A stretch of 64,000 nt of DNA, taken from the NCBI RefSeq assembly GCF_024296665.1, contig NZ_CP100762.1, positions 2,542,001 to 2,606,000 on the forward strand. Direction: 5' to 3'. Under the pieces are notes generated by a model. It searched no databases, was not told the origin of the DNA, and saw only the letters and a list, made by a program, of their open reading frames with translations. Shown piece after piece: positions 1 through 8,953 of this stretch (positions are counted from its first letter, which is position 1; each line of letters opens with the position of its first letter). Made by a program: the position numbers and the translations under genes. Source of the DNA: Salinilacihabitans rarus. GTDB taxonomy: Archaea; Halobacteriota; Halobacteria; Halobacteriales; Natrialbaceae.

Positions 1-966
1 CTCGTAGTCTGCGACGTGCTTGAACGGGTACGCCGCGAGGACGTCCCCGAGCGCCCACACCCCGTCGGCGGTCGTCGCGAGGCGTTCGTCGACCTCGACG
101 TGGCCCCGGTCGTCGACCTCGACGCCGGCGTTCTCGGGGTCGAGCGTGTCGGTGTTCGGCCGCCGGCCGGCGGCGACGAGCAGCGCGTCGGCCGCCACCT
201 CCGTCTCCTCGTCGTCGCCCGCCTCGACGGCCACGGCGACGCTCCCGTCGTCGCGTTCCCGCACGGCCCGGGCCTCGTGGCCCGCGTACACCTCGCAGTA
301 CCGGTCGATCGAGGCCGTCACGAGGTCGCTCACGTCGTCGTCCTCGCGGGGGACGAGGCGGTCGCTGCGGCCGACGATCGACACCTCGGTCCCCAGCGCG
401 GCGAAGAAGTAGCCCAGTTCCGCGCCGATGTAGCCGCCGCCGACGATGGCGAGGCTATCGGGTCGCTCGTCGAGGTAGAGCGCGTCGTCGCTGGTGAGGT
501 AGTCGACGTCGTCGAGGCCGTCGATCGGGGGCGCGACGGGCCGGGAGCCGACGGCGATCACCACGTCCTCGCCGCGGATCCGGTCGCCGCCGTCATCGAG
601 TTCGACGGTGCGCTCGTCGACGAACCGGCCGGCGGTCCGGTAGCGGGTCACGCCGTCGGCGCGTTCGAGGGACTCGCGCTGGCGGTCGGCCCTGGCGTAG
701 ACGGTGTCGTGGACCGCCTCGGTGACGGCGCCGTACTCGACCCCGCGGAGGTCGGCGTCGATCCCGAACCGGTCGGCCCGGCGGATCTCGGAGACGAGGT
801 CGGCGCGGTGGATGAGCGCCTTCGAGGGGACACAGCCCCGGGTGACGCAGGCGCCGCCGAGCGGGCCGGGTTCGAGGACGGCCGCCTCCAGCCCGCGGTC
901 TGCCGCCGCGGTCGCGACCTGCGAGCCCGAACCGCCGCCGAGGACGACGATGTCGTACTCCTCCAT
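1..966 (-). CDS. FAD-dependent pyridine nucleotide-disulfide reductase (partial, C-terminus off the edge)
   Basis: The first 322 residues of a flavoprotein disulfide reductase are visible; the C-terminal dimerisation part lies beyond the left edge. GGGSG at residues 10-14 is the FAD-binding loop. C40 and C45, in GGACVTRGCVPSK, are the redox-active disulfide. IVGGGYIGAE near residue 172 is the NAD(P)H-binding motif, and ALGDV near 304 is the second FAD contact. The family includes dihydrolipoamide dehydrogenase, mercuric reductase and, in haloarchaea, bis-gamma-glutamylcystine reductase. No 2-oxoacid dehydrogenase genes lie beside it, so the substrate stays open. A TATA-like TTATAAG (994-1000, minus strand) precedes the ATG. 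Confidence 0.88.
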   Translation of the reverse strand, partial: MEEYDIVVLGGGSGSQVATAAADRGLEAAVLEPGPLGGACVTRGCVPSKALIHRADLVSEIRRADRFGIDADLRGVEYGAVTEAVHDTVYARADRQRESLERADGVTRYRTAGRFVDERTVELDDGGDRIRGEDVVIAVGSRPVAPPIDGLDDVDYLTSDDALYLDERPDSLAIVGGGYIGAELGYFFAALGTEVSIVGRSDRLVPREDDDVSDLVTASIDRYCEVYAGHEARAVRERDDGSVAVAVEAGDDEETEVAADALLVAAGRRPNTDTLDPENAGVEVDDRGHVEVDERLATTADGVWALGDVLAAYPFKHVADYE

Positions 967-1011
967 GGCGGCGGTACGGTCCACGGGCGCCGGCTTATAA
1001 CCCCGTCCGGC

Positions 1012-1224
1012 TCAGAGCCAGTCGTCCCCGCTTCCGGCGGTGCCCTCCTCGTACGTCGCGAGCACCGAGGCGAGGTTCTCGAGGGCCTCGTCCTCGCTGC
1101 CCCCCTGACTGGAAATGCCGGTGTCGTCGTCGGTCGCGACGTAGAGGCCGTCCTCGACCGTGACGGTGACGGCGTCGTCCTCGGCCAGTTCCTCCGCGGT
1201 CGGCTCGTCCGACGGATCGGTCAT
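1012..1224 (-). CDS. HicB-like antitoxin-family protein, stand-alone
   Basis: A 70-residue acidic protein. The segment DGLYVATDDDTGISSQG followed by EDEALENLASVLATYEE has the short beta-strand, 'S-Q-G', 'EALENL' layout of the HicB fold. HicB proteins usually neutralise the HicA mRNA interferase encoded next to them. No HicA-sized reading frame lies on either side: SRP54 is upstream and a disulfide reductase downstream. A solitary regulatory or housekeeping role is therefore as likely as an antitoxin role. I chose the ATG at 1224 over an in-frame ATG nine codons upstream because a TATA-like GTATTTGACG (about 1246-1255, minus strand) would give a nearly leaderless message. Confidence 0.7.
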   Translation of the reverse strand: MTDPSDEPTAEELAEDDAVTVTVEDGLYVATDDDTGISSQGGSEDEALENLASVLATYEEGTAGSGDDWL

Positions 1225-1358
1225 ACGCGTCCGTATCGGCGGCGTCGTCAAATACCTGCTGACGGCGGCCGGCGACCGGTGGCCGGCGCCCTCGCCGGCG
1301 TCGACGGGAGAGCGGCCGAGAAAAAGCCTTTAACGCCGCCGCCCCGTAGCCCCGGTAA

Positions 1359-2747
1359 ATGGTACTCGACGATCTCGGCAGTTCTCTGCGGGGCACCCTC
1401 GACAAACTCCGCGGGAAGTCCCGAATCTCCGAGGAGGACGTCGAGGAGGTCGTCAAGGAGATCCAACGCTCCCTGCTGTCGGCCGACGTCGACGTCTCGC
1501 TCGTGATGGAGCTGTCGGACAACATCAAGCACCGCGCGCTCGACGAGGAGCCGCCCGCCGGCACCCCGGCGCGTGACTTCGTCCTCCGCATCGTCTACGA
1601 GGAACTGGTCGACCTCATCGGCGAGTCGACCGAACTCCCCCTCGAAGAGCAGACGATCCTGCTCGCGGGCCTGCAGGGGTCGGGGAAGACCACCTCCGCG
1701 GCGAAGATGGCGTGGTGGTTCTCGACGAAGGGGCTGCGCCCGGCGGTCATCCAGACCGACACCTTCCGCCCCGGCGCCTACGATCAGGCCGAGCAGATGT
1801 GCGAACGGGCCGAGGTCGACTTCTACGGCGACCCCGACGCCGACGACCCGGTCCGGATCGCCCGCGACGGCCTCGAGGCGACCAGCGACGCCGAGGTCCA
1901 CATCGTCGACACCGCGGGTCGTCACGCCCTAGAGGAGGACCTGATCGACGAGATCGAGGAGATCGAGGACGTCGTCGAGCCCGACACCTCGCTGCTCGTC
2001 CTCGACGCCGCGATCGGTCAGGGGGCGAAAGAGCAGGCCCAGCAGTTCGACGAGTCGATCGGCATCGACGGCGTCGTCATCACCAAACTCGACGGGACCG
2101 CGAAAGGTGGCGGCGCGCTCACCGCCGTCGACCAGACCGACTCCTCGATCGCGTTCCTCGGCACCGGCGAGGAGGTCGAGGACGTCGAGCGCTTCGAGCC
2201 CAACGGCTTCATCTCCCGGCTGCTGGGGATGGGCGATCTCGGCCAACTGGCCGAGCGCGTCGAGCGCGCGATGGAGCAGACCCAGATCGAGGAAGAGGAC
2301 TGGGACCCCGAGGACATGCTTCAGGGCAACTTCACCCTGAACGACATGCAAAAACAGATGGAGGCGATGAACAACATGGGGCCGCTGGATCAGGTGCTCG
2401 ACATGATTCCCGGCTTCGGCGGCGGGATCAAAGACCAGTTGCCCGACGACGCCATGGACGTCACCCAGGACCGGATGCGGAAGTTCCAGGTCATCATGGA
2501 CTCGATGACCGACGCCGAGAAGGAGTACCCCCGCGCCGTCGGTGCCAGCCAGGTCGAGCGCATCGCCCGCGGGTCGGGCACCAGCGAGGAGGACGTCCGC
2601 GAACTGCTCCAGCAGTACAAGATGATGGAGCGTACCATCAAGCAGTTCCAGAACATGGGCTCGGAGAAGGAGATGCAGCGGATGATGAAGCAGATGCAGG
2701 GCGGCGGTGGCGGTGGCGGCATGGGCGGGATGGGGCCGTTCGGCTGA
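1359..2747 (+). CDS. srp54: Signal recognition particle 54 kDa protein
   Basis: SRP54/Ffh GTPase of 462 residues, the usual length. It binds signal sequences as they leave the ribosome and delivers the complex to its receptor FtsY at the membrane. The N domain covers roughly residues 1-95. The G domain has the P-loop GLQGSGKTT (104-112), the [13 protein letters not shown] motif, DTAGR near 187 and [10 protein letters not shown] near 243. The methionine-rich M domain follows, ending in a glycine/methionine tail. A TATA-like CCTTTAACG (about 1326-1334) lies 25-30 bases before the ATG, which suggests a leaderless or nearly leaderless message. The gene stands alone, without ftsY or 7S RNA nearby. 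Confidence 0.97.
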   Translation: MVLDDLGSSLRGTLDKLRGKSRISEEDVEEVVKEIQRSLLSADVDVSLVMELSDNIKHRALDEEPPAGTPARDFVLRIVYEELVDLIGESTELPLEEQTILLAGLQGSGKTTSAAKMAWWFSTKGLRPAVIQTDTFRPGAYDQAEQMCERAEVDFYGDPDADDPVRIARDGLEATSDAEVHIVDTAGRHALEEDLIDEIEEIEDVVEPDTSLLVLDAAIGQGAKEQAQQFDESIGIDGVVITKLDGTAKGGGALTAVDQTDSSIAFLGTGEEVEDVERFEPNGFISRLLGMGDLGQLAERVERAMEQTQIEEEDWDPEDMLQGNFTLNDMQKQMEAMNNMGPLDQVLDMIPGFGGGIKDQLPDDAMDVTQDRMRKFQVIMDSMTDAEKEYPRAVGASQVERIARGSGTSEEDVRELLQQYKMMERTIKQFQNMGSEKEMQRMMKQMQGGGGGGGMGGMGPFG

Positions 2748-2970
2748 CCGCGTTCGTTCGACCGTCGGACCGTACGCCGGCGCGTTCTATCCGGGTCCGG
2801 CCGGGTCCGAACCGTCGTCTCTCGCCGCTTAGATGCCGCTGTGCCGACCGCGGTACGCGACGCCCCGACCGACGGGACGTCGCGGTAACGAAAGACAGTA
2901 ACGACTGACACACAGATATGGTGATGGGAATGCGGCTCACGCGACCTATTCGACCCGCGTCGACGGACCG

Positions 2971-4884
2971 GTGGGGGGTGCGATCGTGCTACTAACGACC
3001 GCGGACAGCGAGCCGAACCTGATGTTGATCGTCGCGGTCATCATCGTGCTCGGCGTCGCGTCCCAGGTGCTCGCGGACCGATACCGCGTGCCGAGTGTCC
3101 TGTTTCTGATCGTGGCGGGGATCGCGGTCGGGCCGAAGGGACTCGGCATCGTCACGAGCGAGTCGTTCGGCAGCGCGCTGTCGACCATCGTCGGGCTGAG
3201 CGTCGCGATCATCGTCTTCGAGGGGGCCTTTCACCTCCACGTCGACAAGCTCCGGGAGGCGCCGTCGGCGGCCTTCCGACTCGTTACGATCGGGGCGCTC
3301 ATCTCGTTTCTCGGGACGGCGCTGGCCGTCAGGTTCCTCCTCGACGCCGACTGGGGGATCGCCCTCGTCGTCGGGGCGTTGCTCGTCGCGACCGGGCCGA
3401 CGGTGATCACGCCAATCCTGAGCGTCGTTCCCGTCCGCCGACCGGTCGCGGCGGCACTGGAGACCGAAGGGATCGTCAACGACGTGACGGCCGCCATCCT
3501 CGCGGTCGTCGTCTTCAAGGCGCTTACCGCCCAGCAGATCGTGGCGGGCAGTTTCGTGAGCGCGTTCGCGGAACGGGTCGGCATCGGGCTCGGCGTCGGC
3601 ATCCTGGTCGCCGCCGTCCTCTGGTACCTCATCACGTACGTGGACCTCTCGGCGAAGAACGCGCCGCAAAACGCTCGCCTGATCGCGCTGGCCGGCGCGA
3701 TCGTCGCGTTCAGCGTCGCCGACACCATCGCCACGGAGGCCGGCGTCGCGGCGGTCGCCACCGCGGGCATCATCCTCGGAAACGCGGACCTCCCCTACGA
3801 GGAGGCCATCGAGGAGTTCAAGGGGGACATCACGCTGCTCGTCCTCTCGTTTATCTTCATCGCGCTGGCCGCGCTCATCGAGATCGAGACGCTGCTCGAA
3901 CTGGGGCTCGGCGGCGTCGCGCTCGTGTTGGTGCTGACGCTCGTCCTCCGACCGTTGCTGGTCTTCGTCTCGACGACCGGCACCGTCTTCACGACCCGGG
4001 AGAAGCTGTTCGTCAGCCTCGTCGCCCCCCGCGGGATCATCCCCGCGTCGGTCGCGACGCTGTTTGCCATCGAACTCACGACCATCGCCGAGGAACAGGG
4101 GAACCCGGCGCTCGCGGCGCAGGCGGACATCCTGGCGGGGACGGTGTTCCTGGTCATCCTCGCGACGGTCGTCTTCCAGGGCGGTCTCGCAAGAAAGATT
4201 GCGGAGTACCTCGACGTACTTCCCATGCGCGTACTCGTCGTCGGCGGTGGCAAAGTCGGACGGTCGCTCGCCGAACGGCTCGGGGACCGCGGCGAAGACG
4301 TCGTCATCATCGAGAAAAACGAGGACATCGTCGAGCAGGCCCGCGCCGCGGGCTTTACGGTGGAGTGGGGCGACGGAACCGATTCGGAGATGCTCCGCAA
4401 GGTCGGCGCGGACGATGCGAAGACGGTCATCGCCGCGACGGGCAACGACGACGCGAACCTGCTCGTCTGTCAGCTGGCCAAATCGCAGTTCGACGTCGAG
4501 CGGGTCATCGCCCGGACGAACAATCCGAACAACGTCGAGCCGTTCGAGGAACTGGGCGTGCGGGCGATATCGGCCTCGGACGCCACCGCGTGGGCCATCA
4601 ACAACGTCATCGAGCGGCCGGAGCTGTCGAACTGGATGACAGAACTCGGCCGGAGCGGCGACGTACAGGAGATCGAGATCACCGCGGAGGACCTCACCGG
4701 CAAGAGCATCGCGGAGCTAGACGGCGAACTTCCGAACGGCGTCCTCGTCGCGCTGGTCGGCCGCGACGGCGACACCCACGTCCCGGACGGTAGCTTCACG
4801 CTCGAATACGGCGATCACGTCACCTTCCTGGGGCGGACGGAGGCGGTCCGCGAGGCGGTCCAGCGGACCCACCCCCACGACTGA
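2971..4884 (+). CDS. CPA-family Na+(K+)/H+ antiporter fused to a TrkA (RCK) domain
   Basis: A 637-residue fusion. Residues 1 to about 410 form a chain of hydrophobic segments typical of the cation:proton antiporter (CPA, NhaP/KefB-like) superfamily. From about 413 a cytosolic TrkA-N/RCK domain starts with MRVLVVGGGKVGRSLAE, a Rossmann nucleotide-binding loop, followed near the end by a TrkA-C-like domain. It probably exchanges Na+ or K+ for protons under control of a bound nucleotide, which suits a salt-in halophile. The start is a GTG at 2971; an in-frame GTG at 2986 is also possible. The 223 bases upstream hold no recognisable gene. Confidence 0.9.
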   Translation: MGGAIVLLTTADSEPNLMLIVAVIIVLGVASQVLADRYRVPSVLFLIVAGIAVGPKGLGIVTSESFGSALSTIVGLSVAIIVFEGAFHLHVDKLREAPSAAFRLVTIGALISFLGTALAVRFLLDADWGIALVVGALLVATGPTVITPILSVVPVRRPVAAALETEGIVNDVTAAILAVVVFKALTAQQIVAGSFVSAFAERVGIGLGVGILVAAVLWYLITYVDLSAKNAPQNARLIALAGAIVAFSVADTIATEAGVAAVATAGIILGNADLPYEEAIEEFKGDITLLVLSFIFIALAALIEIETLLELGLGGVALVLVLTLVLRPLLVFVSTTGTVFTTREKLFVSLVAPRGIIPASVATLFAIELTTIAEEQGNPALAAQADILAGTVFLVILATVVFQGGLARKIAEYLDVLPMRVLVVGGGKVGRSLAERLGDRGEDVVIIEKNEDIVEQARAAGFTVEWGDGTDSEMLRKVGADDAKTVIAATGNDDANLLVCQLAKSQFDVERVIARTNNPNNVEPFEELGVRAISASDATAWAINNVIERPELSNWMTELGRSGDVQEIEITAEDLTGKSIAELDGELPNGVLVALVGRDGDTHVPDGSFTLEYGDHVTFLGRTEAVREAVQRTHPHD

Positions 4885-4902
4885 GCCGTCGACGCGGTCG
4901 AC

Positions 4903-5316
4903 TCAGCCCTCGATCGGCCGCCCGTCCTCGGTCGGCGGGGCGACGTGGTCGACGTACTCCTCGACGCTCGGTTCGTCGACGCGGACGCGGACCGCGATGT
5001 CGCCGAGTTCGGCCGGTTCCCCGACCGCGAAGTTGACCCGGCCCTCGAACGCCGCCTGCTTCTTCAGCGCGAACGAGAAGGCGTCGCCCTCGCGGTTCGA
5101 GAAGAACTCGCCGCGGGCGGTGTCGAGGATCTCCTGACGGTGGAGCAGTTCCGAGAGGCGGTCGAGCGAGTGGGTCTCGCCCCGGATCTCGCCGTAGCTC
5201 TCCTCGATGTCGGCGTTGGGAAACAGGTTGGCGACGGCGTCGGCGACCCGCGCGGTCACCTCGGTGTCGGACACCGGCGCGGTGATCTCGACGTCGACGC
5301 GGTAGATCTCGGTCAT
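4903..5316 (-). CDS. UPF0201 family RNA-binding-like protein
   Basis: A 137-residue protein beginning MTEIYRVDVEITAPV. The pattern fits UPF0201 (Pfam RNA_binding, COG1325), archaeal proteins sometimes linked to the exosome and distantly related to ribosomal protein L5-like folds. The molecular role is not established. Its ATG overlaps the stop of the upstream kinase-like gene (positions 5313-5316), so the two are almost certainly translated from one message. The gene converges with the antiporter gene, 18 bases away. Confidence 0.85.
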   Translation of the reverse strand: MTEIYRVDVEITAPVSDTEVTARVADAVANLFPNADIEESYGEIRGETHSLDRLSELLHRQEILDTARGEFFSNREGDAFSFALKKQAAFEGRVNFAVGEPAELGDIAVRVRVDEPSVEEYVDHVAPPTEDGRPIEG

Positions 5317-5882
5317 GGTTCGAGTCGCTGGGGGTCGGTCCCCTCCCGGATGAGGGTCCGGATGCGGTCGTGAAACGCCGCGAGCGTGTCCGTGTTCTCG
5401 ACGACGACGTCGGCCCGGTCCATCGCCTCGTCCATCCCGAAGCCACGCTCGCGGTCGTCGCGGGCGGCAAGTCCCTCGCCGCCGTCGTCCTCGCCGGCGT
5501 CGCGCCCGCGGCTCTCGACGCGCTCCCTGCGGACCTCGAAGGGCGCCTCGATGCTCACGAGCGTGAAGTCCTCGTCGAAGCGCTCCTCGAAGACGTCGAC
5601 CTCGACGCCCGAGCGGATGCCGTCGACCAGCACCGTCTCGTGGTCGCGCAGTCGGTCCTCGATCATCGGGAGCGAGCGCTCGGCGATCGCCGCCGGGCCG
5701 TCCTCCTCGCGCAGCGCCTGGGCCACCGTCCCGTGATCCCTCGCGGGGTCGAGCCCGCGGTCTTTCGTCTCCTGACGGACGACGTCGCCCATCGTCACCA
5801 CCGGGACGCCCTCCTCGCGCGCGACCGTCGCGGCCTCGCCCTTGCCGCTGCCCGGCAGGCCCACGGTTCCGATGACGTGCAT
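5313..5882 (-). CDS. UPF0200 family P-loop nucleotide kinase-like protein
   Basis: A 189-residue P-loop protein. GLPGSGKGE at residues 8-16 is a Walker A motif of the adenylate/dephospho-CoA kinase type, and VLVDGIRS near 90 resembles a Walker B region. It matches the archaeal UPF0200 family, whose physiological substrate is unknown to me. Residues about 130-145 form a glycine/aspartate-rich insertion, common in halophile surface loops. It forms a two-gene unit with the UPF0201 gene by a four-base ATGA overlap; this pair recurs in haloarchaea as far as I recall, hinting at a joint role in RNA or nucleotide metabolism. Confidence 0.85.
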   Translation of the reverse strand: MHVIGTVGLPGSGKGEAATVAREEGVPVVTMGDVVRQETKDRGLDPARDHGTVAQALREEDGPAAIAERSLPMIEDRLRDHETVLVDGIRSGVEVDVFEERFDEDFTLVSIEAPFEVRRERVESRGRDAGEDDGGEGLAARDDRERGFGMDEAMDRADVVVENTDTLAAFHDRIRTLIREGTDPQRLEP

Positions 5883-5993
5883 CACCCCGTGATACAGGCG
5901 ACGCGTGCATAAGGACTGTGTCTCGCGTTCGGGCCCGAACGGCGGGCGCCCGACACCGGAACGTCTATCTGGTGCGGTTCGCCGTGAACGAGT

Positions 5994-6866
5994 ATGCCCT
6001 CCCCCGATCCGACCGACGACGACTCGTCGACGCGACGGACCCTCCTTCGCGGCGCGGCGGCCGCCGCGATCGGTTTTCCCGTCGCCGGCTGTCTGGATCG
6101 CCGCGAACCGAGCGACCCCGGGGCGGTCGAGGCGGTCGAACGGAGCGTCGAGGCGCTCGACGGCGTCGACGGCTACGAGTCGGAGCTGTCCGGTCGGCTG
6201 GCGGCGACCCACCGGGACGAGGACGTTCGCGCGACGCTGTCGGGGTATCGTCGGGTGAACGAACGCGAGCGTCTGGCTCGCGCGCGCGTCGATGCCGACG
6301 GCGACGTCGACGAATGGTACGACCGCGACGCCGACGAGTGGTACCTCGACGGGGACACGCTGTACCGTCGGTGCTCGTCCTCCTGGTTGGTGAACGTCGA
6401 AGACGCGTGGTATCCCGAGCAGGCGGTCGACTGGGAGGAGGCGACGCTGGCCGGGAGCCAGCGATCGCTCCTCGACATCTCCGCGGTGTACGACCGCGGG
6501 ACCGACGCGCTGGACGGGCGGGAACTGCGGGTGATCGAGTTCGCGCCCGACGCGGACGCGTACGCGGACCTCGAACGAAACGGCGGCGTCGAGGACGCGA
6601 CCGAGCCGTCGTCGGTCACGCTCACCCAGTGGCTGGACGAGGACGGCCGTCCCCGCCGGATCGAGTCCGACGTCGAGCGCTCCTCGCGGTTCGGGCCGAC
6701 GATCCGGCAGGAGCAGCGCGAGGACGTCGCGTACGGGGCCGTCGACGTCGAGGTGCCCCCGCTCGTGGACGACGAGGACGAGTGTCCGCGGTCGTTCGAC
6801 GTGCGATCGGTTCGGTCGCCGTCGATCAGTGGAATTATCCCCGCCGGCTGGCTTCCTCGGGTATGA
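5994..6866 (+). CDS. Tat-exported lipoprotein of unknown function
   Basis: A 290-residue secreted lipoprotein. The N-terminus STRRTLLRGAAAAAIGFP has the twin-arginine motif and hydrophobic stretch, and VAGC is a lipobox, so the mature protein is probably lipid-anchored through that cysteine outside the cell. The rest is acidic, with a repeated 'DxDEWY' pattern around residues 100-120. This resembles haloarchaeal LolA/LppX-like lipoproteins in size, but I cannot assign a function. Its stop overlaps the ATG of the YccF gene, so the two are likely co-transcribed. Confidence 0.8.
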   Translation: MPSPDPTDDDSSTRRTLLRGAAAAAIGFPVAGCLDRREPSDPGAVEAVERSVEALDGVDGYESELSGRLAATHRDEDVRATLSGYRRVNERERLARARVDADGDVDEWYDRDADEWYLDGDTLYRRCSSSWLVNVEDAWYPEQAVDWEEATLAGSQRSLLDISAVYDRGTDALDGRELRVIEFAPDADAYADLERNGGVEDATEPSSVTLTQWLDEDGRPRRIESDVERSSRFGPTIRQEQREDVAYGAVDVEVPPLVDDEDECPRSFDVRSVRSPSISGIIPAGWLPRV

Positions 6867-7240
6867 CACAGCGGTCCCTCCTCGTCCGGGCGATCTGGTT
6901 CGTCTTCGTCGGCTGGTGGCTGACGCCCGTCGTGGTCAACCTCGCGTGGGCGCTGAACGTGACGATCGTCCTGCTCCCGATCGGGATCAAACTCATCAAC
7001 CTCGTCCCGACCGTCCTGACGCTGGCCGAACCGCGGTCGCTGACCGAACCGGATGCCACCCGCGGGCAGCCGTCGCTCGTCGTCCGTGCGATCTACTTCG
7101 TCCTCGTGGGCTGGTGGCTCAGCTGGTTCTGGGCGAACCTCGCCGCGTTGCTCGCGATCACGGTCGTCGGCCTCCCGGTCGCCATCTGGATGGCAAACCG
7201 CCTGCCGTACGTCACGTCGCTGTACCGGTTCCACGGCTGA
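6863..7240 (+). CDS. YccF-domain inner membrane protein
   Basis: A 125-residue membrane protein made of two homologous halves. Each starts with a near-identical segment, RAIWFVFVGWWLTP near residue 9 and RAIYFVLVGWWLSW near residue 79, followed by a second hydrophobic helix. This is the YccF (PF03733) pattern, probably four transmembrane helices. The function of the family is unknown. The ATG at 6863 overlaps the stop of the lipoprotein gene. The gene ends 48 bases before the tRNA-Arg gene. Confidence 0.85.
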   Translation: MTQRSLLVRAIWFVFVGWWLTPVVVNLAWALNVTIVLLPIGIKLINLVPTVLTLAEPRSLTEPDATRGQPSLVVRAIYFVLVGWWLSWFWANLAALLAITVVGLPVAIWMANRLPYVTSLYRFHG

Positions 7241-7288
7241 CGGAAATCCCTACCGCTTATACCGGTTGCCCGACCAACGTGTACGCGA

Positions 7289-7363
7289 GGGCACGTAGCT
7301 CAGTCTGGACAGAGCGTCGGACTTCTAATCCGATGGTCGTGGGTTCGAATCCCATCGTGCCCG
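7289..7363 (+). tRNA. tRNA-Arg (anticodon UCU)
   Basis: A complete cloverleaf can be drawn. The acceptor stem pairs GGGCACG (7289-7295) with CGTGCCC (7356-7362). The D arm uses GCTC/GAGC. The anticodon stem TCGGA/TCCGA encloses CTTCTAA with anticodon TCT, and the T arm is GTGGG-TTCGAAT-CCCAT. The discriminator base is G and no CCA is encoded, as is usual in archaea. It reads AGA codons, and AGG by modification, both rare in this GC-rich genome. No intron is present. Confidence 0.96.
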
Positions 7364-7467
7364 CTGATTCCGTTGCGAGCAACGCGAGCAACGAATCGAG
7401 GATCGCGTGGGATTCGAATCAGGGAGCAGCTCGCTGCGACCGTGGTTCGAATCCCATCGTGCCCGCT
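7342..7467 (+). repeat. Duplicated tRNA-Arg 3' end, attachment-site-like direct repeat
   Basis: A 24-base sequence covering the T arm and 3' acceptor strand of tRNA-Arg (7342-7365) recurs exactly at 7444-7467. Between the copies are about 78 bases including a third, degenerate fragment (GGGATTCGAATC near 7411) and CGAGCAACGCGAGCAACG-type low-complexity sequence. Such duplications arise when an element integrates into a tRNA gene and restores its 3' end. No integrase lies between them, so this looks like a scar left after deletion of an element. Confidence 0.7.
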
Positions 7468-7479
7468 CTTCCACGCCTC

Positions 7480-7803
7480 CTACTCCAGCCCCAGCGTGAT
7501 CTCCACGACGCCGTTGTGGTAGACCGCCCGCCGGTCGTCGGTGAAGACGCGGTCCGTCGGCGGCTCGAACGAGCGCTCGTAGCGGCCGCCGTCGGGGCGG
7601 TCGAGGCGGACGTGGATGCGGCTCGGGCCGACGCGAAGCGAGAGGTCGTCGGCGGTCGCGGGCATGACGTCGAGGTGGATCACCAGTCGACCGGCGTCCG
7701 GGTCGTAGGTGCGGCGAACGGGCAGCGCGGTGCTTTCGGGGAGTAGCGGGGAAGCCACGGCGGGGAGTGGCGAGCCGAGTCGCAAGTAGTTCGGGGTGCA
7801 CAT
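7480..7803 (-). CDS. Small protein with an Hsp20/CS-like beta domain
   Basis: A 107-residue protein. After a short N-terminus, residues about 30-107 (starting VRRTYDPDAGRLVIHLD) form alternating strands ending in VYHNGVVEITLGLE, which resembles the 'NGVLxVxL' ending of alpha-crystallin/CS domains. Similar haloarchaeal proteins are uncharacterised; a chaperone-like or GvpH-like role is an inference. It lies between the duplicated tRNA end and the GCS2-family gene, transcribed in the same direction as the latter with 67 bases between them. The ATG at 7803 is the first that leaves the domain intact; its exact position is uncertain. Confidence 0.65.
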   Translation of the reverse strand: MCTPNYLRLGSPLPAVASPLLPESTALPVRRTYDPDAGRLVIHLDVMPATADDLSLRVGPSRIHVRLDRPDGGRYERSFEPPTDRVFTDDRRAVYHNGVVEITLGLE

Positions 7804-7870
7804 CGACGGCGTACAAGTAGTCCTCGACCGCGACGGCGGGAGCCGCGGGCTCCGAACGCGGAGGCGCGAG

Positions 7871-8953
7871 TCAGGCGCGGACGGCCGTCCGTTCGAGGTC
7901 CGCTTCGAGCCAGCCGGCCGCCCGGAGCCGGAGCCGCCGCGCGCGGCGCCGCGAGAGCCGCCCGTCGGGCAGCCGGTCGCCCAGCGGGTCGAACCGCGAG
8001 GGGTCGAGGCCCAGCCGTTCGAGGTAGCGACACACCGCCGGATCGGCGGCGCCGTCGCGTATGGCCGCGTCGACGGTTCGTTCGACCGTCTCGAACGCCG
8101 GGAGCCCGACCCGGCCGTCGTCGTCGGTGCCGTCGCCGCCGGGGTCGACGACGGTCCCGCGGGCCTCGGCGCGGGCGACGACCGCGCGTACCTGCCCTGC
8201 GAGTTCGAGCAGCTGGCTCGGCAACGCGGCGTCCGGCGAGCGCCACTCGACGGTCGGGACCGCCTCGCGCAGCCGGACGGGCGTCCAGACGGCCTCGTAG
8301 GGGTCGTACTCCCGGTCGAACGCCGACTCGTCGACGCCGCGGGCGAGTGCCGTCTCGCGGAAGCGGTCGAACGCCTCCCGCAGGCGGGCGTCCCACTCCG
8401 CGACGCTATCGACGTACGACCAGAGCTGTCCCTGTTCGGGGAAGCCGCCGTAACAGCTCCGCCGGTAGAGGTACGGGCGGGCACACGCCAGCAGCCGCTC
8501 GCCGCGGTGGTGGGCGGCGCTGGCGACGAGCGCGAACGCCGGGTCGAGCGCCGTCAGCGCGTTGAGCTGGTCGACGACGTTCGACCGTTCGAGGTGGACG
8601 TGCGTCCCGGCACAAAAGCGGGCGTCGCCGAACGCCGGGCCGAGGATCCGCCGCTGCAGCGCCGTGCTCTCGGACTCGCGGTACGGAAGCTCCGACGGCG
8701 CGGCGGAAAGCGGGGTCGCCAGCGGGACGAGGCGCCTGTCGTGCTCGCGGGCGCGGTCGACGACGCGGCCGAGTCGTCCGAGCAGGTCCGCGCGGAGTTC
8801 CGACGCCGACTCACACGGCGTGGTCTTGATCTCGATCATCGGCTCGACGAACTCGGGGTCGACCTGCTCCGAGACGTCGAGGAGGGGGTCGGCGGAGACG
8901 AGGTCGCCGTCGTCGTCGACGACCCAGTACTCCACCTCGAGGCTGGTTTTCAT
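7871..8953 (-). CDS. Glutamate-cysteine ligase family (GCS2) protein
   Basis: A 360-residue enzyme of the ATP-dependent GCS2 carboxylate-amine ligase family. The N-terminal LEVEYWVVD corresponds to the 'GVEEEF' metal/ATP-binding strand, and GTHVHLE near residue 116 matches the conserved 'GxHVHV' motif. Haloarchaea use gamma-glutamylcysteine as their main small thiol, made by GshA of this fold, but the N-terminus here differs from the GshA I recall. It may be a paralogue with another amine substrate. The ATG at 8953 starts directly at the first conserved strand. Confidence 0.8.
   Translation of the reverse strand: MKTSLEVEYWVVDDDGDLVSADPLLDVSEQVDPEFVEPMIEIKTTPCESASELRADLLGRLGRVVDRAREHDRRLVPLATPLSAAPSELPYRESESTALQRRILGPAFGDARFCAGTHVHLERSNVVDQLNALTALDPAFALVASAAHHRGERLLACARPYLYRRSCYGGFPEQGQLWSYVDSVAEWDARLREAFDRFRETALARGVDESAFDREYDPYEAVWTPVRLREAVPTVEWRSPDAALPSQLLELAGQVRAVVARAEARGTVVDPGGDGTDDDGRVGLPAFETVERTVDAAIRDGAADPAVCRYLERLGLDPSRFDPLGDRLPDGRLSRRRARRLRLRAAGWLEADLERTAVRA

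Noticed and set aside
7365-7443. Second tRNA gene downstream of tRNA-Arg
   Set aside because: Only the T arm and acceptor 3' strand are present; no D arm, anticodon arm or 5' acceptor strand can be folded.
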